Assembly: GCF_003860405.1 (NCBI RefSeq)
Contig: NZ_CP034170.1
Coordinates: forward strand, 3,313,956-3,377,955
DNA: 64,000 nt
Source of the DNA: Nakamurella antarctica
GTDB lineage: Bacteria; Actinomycetota; Actinomycetes; Mycobacteriales; Nakamurellaceae
Reading direction: 5' to 3'
The translations under genes and the position numbers were made by a program. The notes beneath the pieces are model-generated. The model searched no databases and had not been told where the DNA came from. It worked only from the letters and a program-made list of their open reading frames with translations. How positions within the stretch are numbered: the first letter of the stretch is position 1; the number at the start of each line of letters is the position of its first letter. Shown here one piece after another: positions 48,182 through 58,283 of this stretch.

Positions 48182-48258
48182 AGCAGGAATGAATGTCAGC
48201 AGCCTGATGTTCCATCAACAGATGCCCGAAGATTCGGGCGCGCATGGAGGGGTGTTTC

Positions 48259-49221
48259 GTGTCGCAGGTACATGACGTCATCGTCATCGGTTCCGGTCCC
48301 GCGGGCTATACCGCAGCCACCTACCTGGCGAGAGCCGACTTGAAGCCTTTGGTCTTTGAAGGGTCCCAGTACGGAGGGGCGCTGATGACGACCACGGAGG
48401 TGGAGAACTTCCCCGGTTTTACCGACGGAATCCTCGGCCCGGATCTGATGGCCAAAATGCGCGAGCAGGCCGCACGGTTTGGCGCGGACCTGCGTCCCCA
48501 AGATGTTGAAACTGTTGACCTCACCGGACCCATCAAAACGGTGTCAGTAGATGGAACCGTGCACTTGGCGAAGGCTGTGGTGTTGGCCACGGGGAGTGCG
48601 GCTCGTTATTTAAACCTTCCGGACGAGCAGCGGCTCATCGGCCGCGGCGTCTCCTCCTGCGCCACCTGTGACGGCTTTTTCTTCCGCAACCACGACATCG
48701 CGGTGATCGGCGGTGGTGATTCCGCCATGGAAGAGGCGACCTTCCTCGCAAGGTTCGCACGCAGCGTCACCATTGTTCATCGTCGTGCGGATTTCCGGGC
48801 TAGCGCCATCATGTACGACCGGGCCAAGGCCAACGAGAAGATCCGCTGGGCTAAGAATAAGGCCGTCACGGGCGTCAACGGCGCCGACACCGTCGAGTCC
48901 CTGACGCTGACCGATACCGTGACGGGCGAGATAAGCACGCTGGTGGTGACGGCTATGTTTGTCGCCATCGGGCACGATCCGCGGTCGGAAATCATCCGTG
49001 GCCAAATCGACGTGGACGACGAAGGGTACGTGCTCGTCGAAGGCCGGTCCACGGCCACCAACCTGCCCGGCGTCTTTGCCGCCGGCGACTTAGTGGACCA
49101 CACCTATCGGCAGGCTATTACAGCTGCTGGTTCCGGGTGCGCAGCGGCGCTGGACGCACAGCATTATCTGGCTCTGCACGGTAGCGCGGTGTCGGATCCG
49201 GAACCTGAACTCGTTTCCTAG
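48259..49221 (+). CDS. trxB: Thioredoxin reductase
   Basis: 320 residues. The GTG at 48259 follows GGAGGGG at good spacing; the in-frame ATG at 48244 overlaps that site. FAD motif [20 protein letters not shown], redox centre [13 protein letters not shown] motif [19 protein letters not shown], and [15 protein letters not shown]. Reduces thioredoxin with NADPH; partner gene follows. Confidence 0.98.
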   Translation: MSQVHDVIVIGSGPAGYTAATYLARADLKPLVFEGSQYGGALMTTTEVENFPGFTDGILGPDLMAKMREQAARFGADLRPQDVETVDLTGPIKTVSVDGTVHLAKAVVLATGSAARYLNLPDEQRLIGRGVSSCATCDGFFFRNHDIAVIGGGDSAMEEATFLARFARSVTIVHRRADFRASAIMYDRAKANEKIRWAKNKAVTGVNGADTVESLTLTDTVTGEISTLVVTAMFVAIGHDPRSEIIRGQIDVDDEGYVLVEGRSTATNLPGVFAAGDLVDHTYRQAITAAGSGCAAALDAQHYLALHGSAVSDPEPELVS

Positions 49222-49297
49222 GATCAGGTTTCGACCAAGAGTCAGCACTTTGCAGTTTCCATTCTAAAGTTTTAATCCCTGAGAAATGAGGACCACC

Positions 49298-49618
49298 ATG
49301 GCCACCAAAGATGTAACCGACGCCAGCTTCGCTGACGACGTATTGATGTCGGATAAGCCCGTCATCGTCGATTTCTGGGCGACGTGGTGCGGACCGTGTC
49401 GCATGGTCTCCCCGATCCTCGAGGAGATCTCCGATGCGCACAGCGCCAAGATCAACGTCGTCAAGATCGACGTCGACGCAAACCCGCAGACCGCCCAGGA
49501 TTACAAAATCCTGTCTCTGCCCACGATGATGGTTTTTCAGGGCGGCAAGCCCGTTAAGCAGGTCATCGGCGCAAAGCCGAAGGCCGCTCTGCTCGCCGAA
49601 TTCGCCGAATATCTGTAA
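49298..49618 (+). CDS. trxA: Thioredoxin
   Basis: 106 residues from ATG 49298, seven bases after GAGGA (an upstream ATG at 49286 lies on the Shine-Dalgarno). Active site FWATWCGPCRMVSPIL, cis-Pro in LSLPTMMVFQGG. Reduced by the adjacent TrxB. Confidence 0.98.
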   Translation: MATKDVTDASFADDVLMSDKPVIVDFWATWCGPCRMVSPILEEISDAHSAKINVVKIDVDANPQTAQDYKILSLPTMMVFQGGKPVKQVIGAKPKAALLAEFAEYL

Positions 49619-49644
49619 GCAATCAGGGTGACAGGCCCCTCAAT

Positions 49645-49675
49645 CCGCGGCGCCTAGCCGCGGGGTGGGGGGTTT
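49645..49675 (+). terminator. Hairpin after trxA
   Basis: CCGCGGC at 49645-49651 pairs with GCCGCGG at 49657-49663, then GGTGGGGGGTTTCTTCT. Stem strong, T run short. Confidence 0.6.
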
Positions 49676-49780
49676 CTTCTGTCGTGACTACGGAAATGGT
49701 TCCGCGCGGCCTGAAAGCATTGCACAATGGATTGGTTGTGCCCCGCGTCCGGTGTGGGGCCCGCGCCGAAAGGGGAGTCG

Positions 49781-50932
49781 ATGTTGCTGAGACGGGGAGA
49801 CCACGGTCCGTCCGTTGCAGCAGTCCGCTCGATTCTGTCCTCGTTGGGCTATATCCCGGCCGACCTCACCACCCCTGACGCGGATGCCGTCTATACCGCC
49901 GACCTGTACGACGCGGTGCGGAGCTTTCAGCAAAACCGTGGATTAATCGTCGACGGAGTCGTCGGCTCTATGACGCTGGCTTCCTTGACCGACGCTCGCT
50001 ACACCCTCGGCGACCGCACGCTTGCCTACGCCTTATCCGCGCAGATGACGGGCGACGATGTCATGGCGCTGCAGGAGCGGCTCGCGGAGCTGGGCTACGA
50101 CACGGGACAAACGGACGGCGTCTTCGGCGCCAAAACAGACGAGGCGCTTCGCGAATACCAACGCAACCGCGGCCTGCCCGATGACGGCGTTTTTGGCCGC
50201 CAAACCCTCGAAGATCTGCGCCGCATGGGGCGCATGGTTACCGGGGGAAGACCCAACTTCCTTCGGGAGAAGGAAATCGCCCGCCAGCGCGGTCCAGGGC
50301 TACGCGGTAAACGGATCGTCATCGATCCCTCCCTGGGCGGCGACGATTATGGCTGGGTCGTCGACGGCGTGCGTGCCAGCGACCTCATCTTTGATATCGC
50401 GCACCGCCTAGAGGGCCGGATGGCGGCCACCGGCATGGAAACTTTCCTCACCCGCGGTGAGTCTGATAACCCCAGCCAGGCGCAGCGGGCGAATGTAGCG
50501 AACCGGATTGACGCCGACATCGTCCTGAGCTTGCATATTGATGGCTCGTCGTCGGCGCTCGGCCAGGGCCTGGCCACGTTCCATTTCGGTACGGACAGCG
50601 GCAGTAGCTCAACTCTGGGTGAGACCCTTGCCCAGCTGGTTCATCGCGAACTACTGGCCCGGACCAAAATGGTCGATTGCCGGGTGCACCACCGGCCCTG
50701 GGACCTCCTGCGGCTCACTCAGATGCCCGCGGTCCGCATCGAACTGGGATATCTCACCAATCCGGTTGATCGGGAGGCTCTGATACGCGAAGACTTCCGC
50801 GACACTGTCGCCGATGGCATCTTGGTCGCCGTAAAACGCTTGTACTTGGATGGCCGCGACGAACCGCACACCGGTACTTTCACGTTCAAGGACCTGCTGG
50901 CCTACGAACAATCCCGGACCGGACTCTCATAA
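49781..50932 (+). CDS. cwlM: CwlM-type amidase-like regulator of peptidoglycan precursor synthesis
   Basis: 383 residues; ATG 49781 follows AAAGGGGAG. Two peptidoglycan-binding repeats (about 1-75, SILSSLGYIPADL; about 85-150, LQERLAELGYDTGQTDGVFG) precede an Amidase_3 fold (about 175-365). The first zinc ligand is absent: IDPSLGGDD replaces the usual DPGHGG, while LHIDGS and the Glu in IELGYLTN remain. Mycobacterial CwlM is a cytoplasmic essential activator of MurA rather than an enzyme; position after trxA and the lost ligand fit that role. No signal peptide. Confidence 0.9.
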   Translation: MLLRRGDHGPSVAAVRSILSSLGYIPADLTTPDADAVYTADLYDAVRSFQQNRGLIVDGVVGSMTLASLTDARYTLGDRTLAYALSAQMTGDDVMALQERLAELGYDTGQTDGVFGAKTDEALREYQRNRGLPDDGVFGRQTLEDLRRMGRMVTGGRPNFLREKEIARQRGPGLRGKRIVIDPSLGGDDYGWVVDGVRASDLIFDIAHRLEGRMAATGMETFLTRGESDNPSQAQRANVANRIDADIVLSLHIDGSSSALGQGLATFHFGTDSGSSSTLGETLAQLVHRELLARTKMVDCRVHHRPWDLLRLTQMPAVRIELGYLTNPVDREALIREDFRDTVADGILVAVKRLYLDGRDEPHTGTFTFKDLLAYEQSRTGLS

Positions 50933-51684
50933 CCCCTGGGCGGAATCGCTGCGCGGTTTCCCACCAGAGCCGCCGAGGGGCGCGGCGAAGCTGGAATGGT
51001 GATCACCGAGAAGAGCTGTTCGATAGCTGCCTCAACATCGGCTTTCCACGAAATGGCTGAGTCCAGTTCCATGCGGAGCCGTGGGTATCGATGATGTGGC
51101 CGGATCTCGGTGAATCCCAAGCCGAGCGCGAACTCCGCCGGAATCAAACACGGCGGGATCGCGTCGTCACTTGCGTCAGTGGTCAAGTCCCCGGCGGTGT
51201 TGGCTAAGTCCCCGGCGGTGTTGGCTAAGTCCCCGGCGGTGTTGGCTAAGTCCCCGGCGTCGGGCCGGTAGCCGAACACTTCAATTGCCCGGACGCCGCG
51301 ACCCGCCAGGTGTTTCGCGACCCCTTGGATCAAGTATCGGGCGTGCCCTTGACCGGCAAACTGCGGCAAGACCTTTGCCGTCATCAGCAGCACCGCATCA
51401 GAGCTCACCGGAGCTGTGGGGAAAGCCGTCGTAGTAGGAACCGCCGAGGGGGGCGCAAAGATGGCGAACCCGGCAACTTCATCGTCCACGGTGAGGAGTT
51501 GGCCACAGCTACCCCAGGTCAGCATCATTCCGGACAGCCACACTTCTTTTTCAAAATCCGCATGACCCGTCCCGGCGACCTTGCCTGAGTGCTGCGGTCC
51601 CACTTCCCAGCGAATGCATGAGCGGCATGGCGCCGGCAATCGGGAGATGGTGTCGAGCCCAAGCGCCACCAAAGCTCGTGCCAC
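50902..51684 (-). CDS. GNAT-like acetyltransferase with tandem heptapeptide insertion
   Basis: 260 residues from GTG 51684, preceded by AAGGGG. Pattern: CGQLLTVDDEVAGFAIFAPP, then LLMTAKVLPQFAGQGHARYL (acetyl-CoA loop Q-x-x-G-x-G/A) and GVRAIEVFGYR. A 21-bp repeat (51185-51247) inserts AGDLANT three times in the loop that follows. The end is IPAEFALGLGFTEIRPHHRY. Its 3' end overlaps the end of cwlM by 31 bases on the opposite strand. Confidence 0.8.
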   Translation of the reverse strand: MARALVALGLDTISRLPAPCRSCIRWEVGPQHSGKVAGTGHADFEKEVWLSGMMLTWGSCGQLLTVDDEVAGFAIFAPPSAVPTTTAFPTAPVSSDAVLLMTAKVLPQFAGQGHARYLIQGVAKHLAGRGVRAIEVFGYRPDAGDLANTAGDLANTAGDLANTAGDLTTDASDDAIPPCLIPAEFALGLGFTEIRPHHRYPRLRMELDSAISWKADVEAAIEQLFSVITIPASPRPSAALVGNRAAIPPRGYESPVRDCS

Positions 51685-51799
51685 GGTACCCCTTGCCTGG
51701 ATTGGACTGTTGGTGCGCTTGCGCCGCCCTGTCCAGGATAAGTGGTCTCCGCCGTAGACTGCGAATACTCCCTGAAAGCCAAGCAACGAGGAACGCGCC

Positions 51800-53089
51800 A
51801 TGACCGGCAACAGCCTGGATCACCATCTGCAGCGATACGCCCAGCGCACGTCGAGCATGAAGGCGTCGGCGATCCGGGCATTGTTTTCGGTGGCGAACCG
51901 GCCCGAGGTCGTTTCACTCGCTGGCGGAATGCCCTTCCTGCAATCCCTTCCGCTCGAGGCATTGGCGGCAGACACCGCCGCAATGATCGCGGAACAGGGC
52001 CTCGTCGCCTTCCAGTACGGTTCCGGCCAAGGCATCCTTGAACTGCGGGAGCAGATCTGCGAGGTGATGGCTCTCGAGGGTATCCGAGCGCACCCGGATG
52101 ATGTGGTGGTCACCGTGGGCTCCCAAATGGCTCTGGACCTGACAACTCGTATCTTTATTGACCCGGGTGACGTCATTCTTGCCGAAGCCCCCTCGTATGT
52201 AGGTGCGTTGACGACGTTTGCCTCCTACCAGGCTGATGTGGTGCATGTCGCATCTGACGAGAATGGTTTGGTACCAAGCGCTCTGGTGGTCGCAATCGAG
52301 GCGTGCCGCGCGGCTAAACGACGAATCAAAATGCTCTACGTGATACCGAACTACCACAATCCTGCTGGCACAACACTTTCCGCTGAGCGACGCCCGATTA
52401 TTGCGCAGATCTGCCGGGACGCCGACATAACCTTGTTGGAGGATAATCCCTACGGACTTTTGGGTTTCGACGACACGGTGCACCGGGCCATCCGCGCCGA
52501 CGACGCCGACAACGTGGTGTATCTCGGCTCGTTCTCGAAAACATTCGCGCCCGGCCTGCGCGTGGGGTGGGTCTTGGCCCCGCACGCGGTGCGGGAGAAG
52601 TTGGTGATGGCTAACGAGTCTGCGACCCTCAACCCGCCCGTGTTCAATCAGATGCTTATCTCGATGTATCTGGCCAAGTACGACTGGCAGAGTCAGATCA
52701 AGGCCTACCAAGTCACCTACGCCGAGCGGCGGGATGCGATGTTAGGTGCCTTGGAAACAATGATGCCCGCCGGCACCACGTGGACCGTGCCCACGGGTGG
52801 GTTCTACGTCTGGGTGACACTCCCCGAGGGCTTCGACACCGCGGCGATGTTGCCGCGGGCGGTCAGTGCCCGGGTTGCCTACGTGCCCGGGACCGCCTTC
52901 TACGCAGACGGTTTCGGCTCACGCCAGATGCGCTTGTCGTATTGTTTCCCCACGGCTGACCGCATTGTGGAAGGTGTTCGACGCTTAGCCGGTGTCGTCA
53001 ATGGAGAGCTAGAGGTGATGAAGACATTCGGTTCCCATGCCTACCGCGCGGTATCCGGACCCCAGTCACCTTCTCCCGACACAGCGTGA
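51800..53089 (+). CDS. PLP-dependent aminotransferase, class I/II
   Basis: 429 residues; ATG follows GAGGAACG. Fold-type I: FQYGSGQGILELREQICEVM, PNYHNPAGTTLSAERRPII, LLEDNPYGLLGFDD (PLP-ring Asp/Tyr), the Schiff-base Lys in LGSFSKTFAPGLRVGWVLAP, and a C-terminal Arg in SRQMRLSYCFP. Closest in pattern to 2-aminoadipate/valine-type transaminases. The D-Ala-ligase-like gene follows by 50 bases. Confidence 0.92.
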   Translation: MTGNSLDHHLQRYAQRTSSMKASAIRALFSVANRPEVVSLAGGMPFLQSLPLEALAADTAAMIAEQGLVAFQYGSGQGILELREQICEVMALEGIRAHPDDVVVTVGSQMALDLTTRIFIDPGDVILAEAPSYVGALTTFASYQADVVHVASDENGLVPSALVVAIEACRAAKRRIKMLYVIPNYHNPAGTTLSAERRPIIAQICRDADITLLEDNPYGLLGFDDTVHRAIRADDADNVVYLGSFSKTFAPGLRVGWVLAPHAVREKLVMANESATLNPPVFNQMLISMYLAKYDWQSQIKAYQVTYAERRDAMLGALETMMPAGTTWTVPTGGFYVWVTLPEGFDTAAMLPRAVSARVAYVPGTAFYADGFGSRQMRLSYCFPTADRIVEGVRRLAGVVNGELEVMKTFGSHAYRAVSGPQSPSPDTA

Positions 53090-53140
53090 ACTGCTCTGTC
53101 GGATTCCCCTGCACCACAACAAGTTTCGGAGTGTGAATTG

Positions 53141-54091
53141 ATGACGGATCGTCGAATCGTCGTGCTTGCTGGCGGCCTTACCCACGAACGCGAAGTGTCG
53201 CTGCGCTCTGGGTCGAGGGTCGCCGAAGCCCTTCGTCGCCAGGGTCACGAGGTACACGTCCGCGATGTCGGCGCGGAACTTCTGCCGTGGCTTCGCACCA
53301 ACAAGCCAGACGCGGCCGTCATCACGTTGCACGGCGGTCGCGGCGAGAATGGCGCTGTACAAAGCGTTGTGGGGATGATGGGCATACCGTATCTCGGTAC
53401 GCCGGCCAGCAACTGCCGATTGGCGTGGGATAAGGCAACCGCCAAAACCCTCATCGACCGCGCCGGGTACCACACCCCCTCGTGGATAACGTTGTCTCAC
53501 GACACTTTTCGCGATCTGGGTGCCGCCGGGATGATCGAACTTGTGGTGGGCTCACTGGGCATCCCGCTAGTGGTTAAACCACACCAGGGCGGTTCGGCCC
53601 TCGGGGTGGGTGTGGTGCGGACACCGGAACAACTTCCCGAGGTGTTGGTAGGAGCATTTGCTTACGGCTCCGTTGTCATTGTCGAGCAGTACATCGCCGG
53701 CACCGAGATCGCGGTGTCAGTGGTTGATGGTGATGCTGGTCCCATCGCGTTGCCAGCCGTAGAGATCGAATACCCGGGAGACATCTTCGACTACGAGGCT
53801 CGGTACACCGCAGGACTCACGACCTACTACACACCAGCCAGGCTGTCCGAGGTTTCAGCGACAGCGGCTGCGGAGTTGGCGGTAGCGGCGCACATGACCT
53901 TGGGCCTTCGCGACCTGTCCAGGACCGATGCGATCGTCGACGCCGATGGCACCGTCCATTTTCTGGAAGTCAACGTCTCGCCCGGGTTGACCGAAACGTC
54001 AATGATGCCCATGGCCATTGCCGAAGCGGGGGAGGACCTCGGAGTTCTGTACTCCCGTTTAATCGAAACGGCTATACGTCGCTGCAAGTAG
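53141..54091 (+). CDS. D-alanine-D-alanine ligase-like ATP-grasp enzyme
   Basis: 316 residues; ATG 53141 lies nine bases after GGAG. N-terminal VVLAGGLTHEREVSLRSGSR and ITLHGGRGENGAVQSVVGMM, ATP-grasp loop PLVVKPHQGGSALGVGVV, and metal/D-Ala site HFLEVNVSPGLTETSMMPMA. GGLTHE and HGGRGE depart slightly from classical Ddl (GGxSxE, HGxxGE), so a related dipeptide product is possible. It sits with an aminotransferase and CwlM, in a cell-wall context. Confidence 0.88.
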   Translation: MTDRRIVVLAGGLTHEREVSLRSGSRVAEALRRQGHEVHVRDVGAELLPWLRTNKPDAAVITLHGGRGENGAVQSVVGMMGIPYLGTPASNCRLAWDKATAKTLIDRAGYHTPSWITLSHDTFRDLGAAGMIELVVGSLGIPLVVKPHQGGSALGVGVVRTPEQLPEVLVGAFAYGSVVIVEQYIAGTEIAVSVVDGDAGPIALPAVEIEYPGDIFDYEARYTAGLTTYYTPARLSEVSATAAAELAVAAHMTLGLRDLSRTDAIVDADGTVHFLEVNVSPGLTETSMMPMAIAEAGEDLGVLYSRLIETAIRRCK

Positions 54092-54272
54092 CCTCGTAGC
54101 GGTCCGAAGGCACCCTCAGTCGGCTCTCGTTCGCAGTAAAAGTCAGCCACGCGAGCCACCGCTGGCGGAATTTCTGACATCCGCTGCGGTGCAACAGATA
54201 TCACCGGTCTCAAGCGGATTTTCAGGGTTTGTGTCACCGTGACATAACTCGCCTTGGTTCTCGGATACCGAT

Positions 54273-55286
54273 CTATTCAGTCGTTTTTGGTTTGGCGGAT
54301 CGGCGAGCAGATTTCGGCGCCATGATCGAGACGATGCGTTCGAGATCGTCCACTGTCGCGAACTCGACAACGATCCGGCCTTTTTTCCGGCCCAGTTCGA
54401 CAAGGACTCGGGTGTCAAACGTGTCCGATAGGTTGGAGGCGAGTTCCTTGAGGGCGGGCATGATGAGCTTTTTCGGAGCCGGGCGCTTCGGGGGAGCCTT
54501 CCGCCCAGCCATCATCGTGACGGCTTCTTCCGTGCCGCGGACTGATAGTCCCTCCGCGACGATCCGGATTGCGAGCTCCTCTTGCGCTTCCGCTTCCTCC
54601 AAGGAAAGCAACGCTCGGGCATGACCCGCAGACAAAATACCTGCCGCCACTCTACGTTGTACCGGGACCGGTAGTTTCAGCAGGCGGATCGTATTCGAGA
54701 TAACCGGCCTGCTCCGCCCGAGTTTAGTGGCCAACTCCTCGTGGGTGACGTTGAATTCTTCGAGTAACTGTTGGTACGCCGCAGCCTCTTCAAGCGGATT
54801 GAGATTCGCGCGGTGGATGTTTTCCAGCAGCGCGTCGCGCAGAAGGTCAGCGTCTTCGGTGCGCCGAACGATCGCAGGAATCACCTCGAGCCCAGCGCGC
54901 CCGGCCGCCCGCCATCGCCGCTCACCCATGATCAACTCGTAGCCGTCCTCGGCTTCTCGGACCACGATGGGCTGCAAGAGGCCGAATTCACGAATGGAAT
55001 GTTCGAGTTCCGCGAGGGCTTCCTCGTCAAATATGGTCCGAGGGTTGACAGGGTTGGGGCGGATACTCCCGACAGGAATCTCCCGGTAATGGGGACCCTG
55101 CGGCGCATCGGCCCGCGCCTCGTTCCTCACCTCGTGCGGCTCTTCTGGCTGCTTGTCAGGTACCGCGGCTGGCTGCTCCGTCGCCCTGGAGGTGCCCCCG
55201 ATAATGACGTCGTTGATGGGGCTGGCCGGACCGCTGGGGATAAGTGAGGCCAGGCCACGACCCAACCCTCCTCGGGACTTACTCAT
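54273..55286 (-). CDS. parB: Chromosome partition protein ParB
   Basis: 337 residues. N-terminal ParA-interacting peptide [15 protein letters not shown]-binding domain with [20 protein letters not shown] and the [20 protein letters not shown] motif, helix-turn-helix [20 protein letters not shown], and a C-terminal dimer domain. Loads on parS as a CTP-gated clamp. The ATG overlaps the parA stop (ATGA). Its targets lie upstream in this window. Confidence 0.98.
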   Translation of the reverse strand: MSKSRGGLGRGLASLIPSGPASPINDVIIGGTSRATEQPAAVPDKQPEEPHEVRNEARADAPQGPHYREIPVGSIRPNPVNPRTIFDEEALAELEHSIREFGLLQPIVVREAEDGYELIMGERRWRAAGRAGLEVIPAIVRRTEDADLLRDALLENIHRANLNPLEEAAAYQQLLEEFNVTHEELATKLGRSRPVISNTIRLLKLPVPVQRRVAAGILSAGHARALLSLEEAEAQEELAIRIVAEGLSVRGTEEAVTMMAGRKAPPKRPAPKKLIMPALKELASNLSDTFDTRVLVELGRKKGRIVVEFATVDDLERIVSIMAPKSARRSAKPKTTE

Positions 55287-56188
55287 GCCTTTTGCTCCTT
55301 CGCGCCGCGGTGGGCGATTTCCTTTGCAGCATCCAGATAGCTGGTGGCACCCCGGGAACCCGGGTCGTACGTGATCACTGACTGGCCGTAGCTGGGGGCT
55401 TCGGACACCTTTACAGAGCGGGGGATAAGCGTCTTAAGAACGGTGTCGCCAAAATGCTTACGCACCTCGTCTGCGACGGCCTCAGCCAGTTTGGTACGGG
55501 CGTCGTACATCGTGAGCAGGATGGTGGAAACCGCGAGTGTCGGATTGAGGTGCTGCTTAATGCGCTCGATGTTGCCCAGTAGCTGTCCCAAACCTTCGAG
55601 CGCGTAATACTCGCACTGGATCGGGATCATGACTTCTGCGGCCGCCACCATGGCATTGATCGTGAGCAAGCCTAGCGACGGGGGGCAGTCGATGAGGACG
55701 TAGTCGAAGTCGCCGTCAATCGCTTCGATGGCGCCGCGCAACCGAAACTCACGCTCCGACATATTGACCAGTTCGATTTCTGCCCCAGCGAGGTCGATAG
55801 TCGCCGGCACGCAGCCCAAGCGGGGGGCATCGGGGCATGTCTGCACCGCCTCGGCAATGCTGATCTCTCCCAGAAGAACGTCGTAGATCGACGGGGTTCC
55901 TGCGATGCGAACAGCGCCCAGCGCCGTGCTGGTATTGCCCTGAGGATCGAGGTCGATCACGAGCACATTGAGCCCTGAAAGGGCCAGGGCGACTCCGATG
56001 TTTACTGTGGTGGTGGTCTTCCCAACGCCGCCCTTTTGGTTAGAGACGGTGATGACACGGCGCCTGCGCGGACGGGGCAGCGTGAGCTCGCCGCTGCGAA
56101 CTTCCATGGCGCGTGCAGAGGCGCGACTCAGAGGCGTGTCTTCCAGACCGGCCGATGTTTCACGTGAAACAGCGGGTTGTGACTCCAC
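55283..56188 (-). CDS. parA: Chromosome partition ATPase ParA (Soj)
   Basis: 301 residues. The GTG at 56188 follows GGAGGATTT; an open frame to 56269 is rejected on that. Deviant Walker [38 protein letters not shown] and Walker [19 protein letters not shown] are intact, unlike the plasmid-type remnant at 4482. Residues VSRETS near the start are encoded by a parS site, as in mycobacterial ParA. Confidence 0.98.
   Translation of the reverse strand: MESQPAVSRETSAGLEDTPLSRASARAMEVRSGELTLPRPRRRRVITVSNQKGGVGKTTTTVNIGVALALSGLNVLVIDLDPQGNTSTALGAVRIAGTPSIYDVLLGEISIAEAVQTCPDAPRLGCVPATIDLAGAEIELVNMSEREFRLRGAIEAIDGDFDYVLIDCPPSLGLLTINAMVAAAEVMIPIQCEYYALEGLGQLLGNIERIKQHLNPTLAVSTILLTMYDARTKLAEAVADEVRKHFGDTVLKTLIPRSVKVSEAPSYGQSVITYDPGSRGATSYLDAAKEIAHRGAKEQKA
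56156..56171. promoter_or_regulatory. parS site inside the start of parA
   Basis: TGTTTCACGTGAAACA, the exact consensus palindrome bound by ParB. It encodes part of VSRETS of ParA. Confidence 0.97.
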
Positions 56189-56386
56189 AAATCCTCCAGG
56201 AGACTGCGGGTGGAAGCCGGATTGTTCTACGGCCCAGGAGCCGGGTGGGGCAGTTCGGACGGCCCACACGCGGCTTATTGAGACTACGTCACATCTGACA
56301 GCGGGACCAATGGTGCGCGGCTCGTGCTGCGATGCTGCCGAGAACTGTGCTGACCGGGAAAGCCTGGATCCGCCGCACCGGATCCT

Positions 56387-56428
56387 GGTCCACCAGGTTG
56401 GGTCCGCCAGGTTGGGTCCATCAGGTTG
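56387..56428. repeat. 14-bp tandem repeat, three copies
   Basis: GGTCCACCAGGTTG, GGTCCGCCAGGTTG, GGTCCATCAGGTTG, differing at one or two bases. Located just upstream of parA. Confidence 0.9.
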
Positions 56429-57195
56429 GGGCGACCGCGAAAGCTCTGGCCGGAGTTCGGGGGTCCGGCAACCTTTCTGGGCAGCGCCCGAGTGGTCGGA
56501 GTAACGCGTTGAACTGCAGGTGCAACAGGGAGCCGGCCGGAGCGTGAGGGGTGAGCCCGTGTCGTCTGCACTCCTTACCCAGCTGCGGCTCCTGGTCGGG
56601 CGCCCATGGTCCTACAGCAGGAGACTTGCGTGGATGCCTCGCCGCGAATCTAGCTGCGGCCTTCGGTGAGAATGTGCTGCAACAGTGAAAGTTTTGCGGT
56701 CCGGAACGCGCCCTTCCTGCGCTGATGGCACCTCCGCTCCAACCTCCAGAATTCGGGTCGGCCTGAGCGCTCGCAAAAGCAAGGATGGGGAGCGTTACTA
56801 CAGTGCAAAGACGCTAATGGTGCAGGTTACCGACCGAGCGGGACGCCGGGTGCCCCTTGGCTACACGACGACCTCGAGAGCCGCCTCCCCTACACCTGAA
56901 CTACGCGCAGACGCATGTCGTGCTGCCGGGGAAGTGGTCGACCAACAGGCGTGATTGATGTAGCAGCGGCGCCGCCCGTCGCTGTATGCGGCCACGAGGG
57001 AGGCCTCGCCCCCTTTGTCTTCCCGGCCCGAGGCCTGCCTGGCTCAAGCGCACGGAAAGCACGCGACCCGGTTCGCCGGTGTCACACGGCCCAGCCCGAG
57101 CGCTGGACGACGTTCCTCTGGACATCCTCTTGATGGACCGACTCTCGTCTGCAGTGCTTTTACCTACAGCGCTGGCAACGTAGCCCTTTCTTTCG

Positions 57196-57211
57196 TGTTT
57201 CACATGAAACA
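57196..57211. promoter_or_regulatory. parS-like site, one mismatch
   Basis: TGTTTCACATGAAACA, one base from consensus. Located 73 bases before the first member of the 75-bp array. Confidence 0.85.
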
Positions 57212-57268
57212 TGGCGTTCGGGCAGCTCTCAGTCCCCGGCAAGAGCTTGACCAAAATCATTGGCGTGG

Positions 57269-57585
57269 TTATTCACGTGAGACCTCACATGTGTAGAGGA
57301 TCGCTTCAACGACCGCCAACCATGCTCTGTTGGTCTAGGTTCATGTTTCACGTGAAACGCGACGTTTGTAGAGGGTCGCTTCACCCACCGGGGCCCGCCC
57401 CCTGTTGGCCCATGTTCATGTTTCACGTGAAACGTGACGTTTGTAGAGGGTCGCTTCACCCACCGGGGCCCGCCCCCTGTTGGCCCAAGTTCATGTTTCA
57501 CGTGAAACGTGACGTTTGTAGAGGGTCGCTTCACCGACCGGCAACCAGGCTCTGTCGGTCTAGGTTCTTGTTCCACGTGAAACAT
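57269..57585. repeat. Array of 75-bp units each with a parS site
   Basis: Four units begin at 57286, 57361, 57436 and 57511 with CACATGTGTAGAGG or GACGTTTGTAGAGG and end with the ParB palindrome. parS copies: 57344-57359, 57419-57434 and 57494-57509 (TGTTTCACGTGAAACG), and 57569-57584 (TGTTCCACGTGAAACA). A degenerate fifth copy at 57269-57284 (TTATTCACGTGAGACC) is in the same phase. The outer units differ more than the two inner ones, which are nearly identical, as in recent unequal exchange. Confidence 0.95.
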
Positions 57586-58267
57586 GGCGCTCACGCGATC
57601 GTCTCCTCGTCTGGCGCTGGCCCCAAGCCCTATCATTTCGGGTGACACGAAGCACACACCTGACCCAGCTGACCGGCTACCGTTTCGCCACGTACATTCC
57701 CTCTGCTGGCGAGCCGAGTCGCTCGCGTCCGACCCTCACCGGACGTCCCCTGAGGACCAAGCAGGGCGCGGTCACTCAAGCGCCGCTCATTACAAAGGCT
57801 CCCCGCCAAGCCGGTGACGGGGATTTACGTCCGGACCTCGGTCAGGACAAGCAACCGCTAGGTATGGCGACACACCAACGCCTCAACGGCACTCCAACCT
57901 CGACAGGTCGCCTGACTGGGCGGTATTCGTACGATCTCACTACTCTAAGGCCATCAAGGCGCGCAGGGCTTAGCCGATCCAGCGTTGAACAGCGGGGCGA
58001 TGGCTGACAAGCTCCTACCGTGCGGCCCCCACACGTACGTTGCTGCTGACCTGATTGCTCTGAACACCGCGCCTAGCGAGGACATCAAGGGGCGCAGTCA
58101 GCATCTGCAGGTAGCCCCCAGGGATGTCAGCTTGCCGCTAACAGCTCGGGGGCGTGGTGTGGGCCGGACACCTGGCACAGCAAGCTCACAGGACTCGGAG
58201 ACGCCTGATAGCAACCTCTCAGACAACCGCCAGCACATCGCCAAAATTCTCATCGTGCCAGATGCGG

Positions 58268-58283
58268 TGTTTCACGTGAAACA
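58268..58283. promoter_or_regulatory. parS site
   Basis: TGTTTCACGTGAAACA, exact consensus, standing alone. Confidence 0.96.

Noticed and set aside
57286..57585. Regular repeats resembling a CRISPR array
   Set aside because: The units are contiguous 75-bp copies with near-identical sequence throughout, no unique spacers and a ParB site in each. No cas genes are nearby.
57211..57657. Repetitive proteins predicted on both strands across the parS array
   Set aside because: They are simply the 75-bp repeat translated (25 codons per unit), with no start signal and with the palindrome giving FHVKR/FHVKH on both strands.
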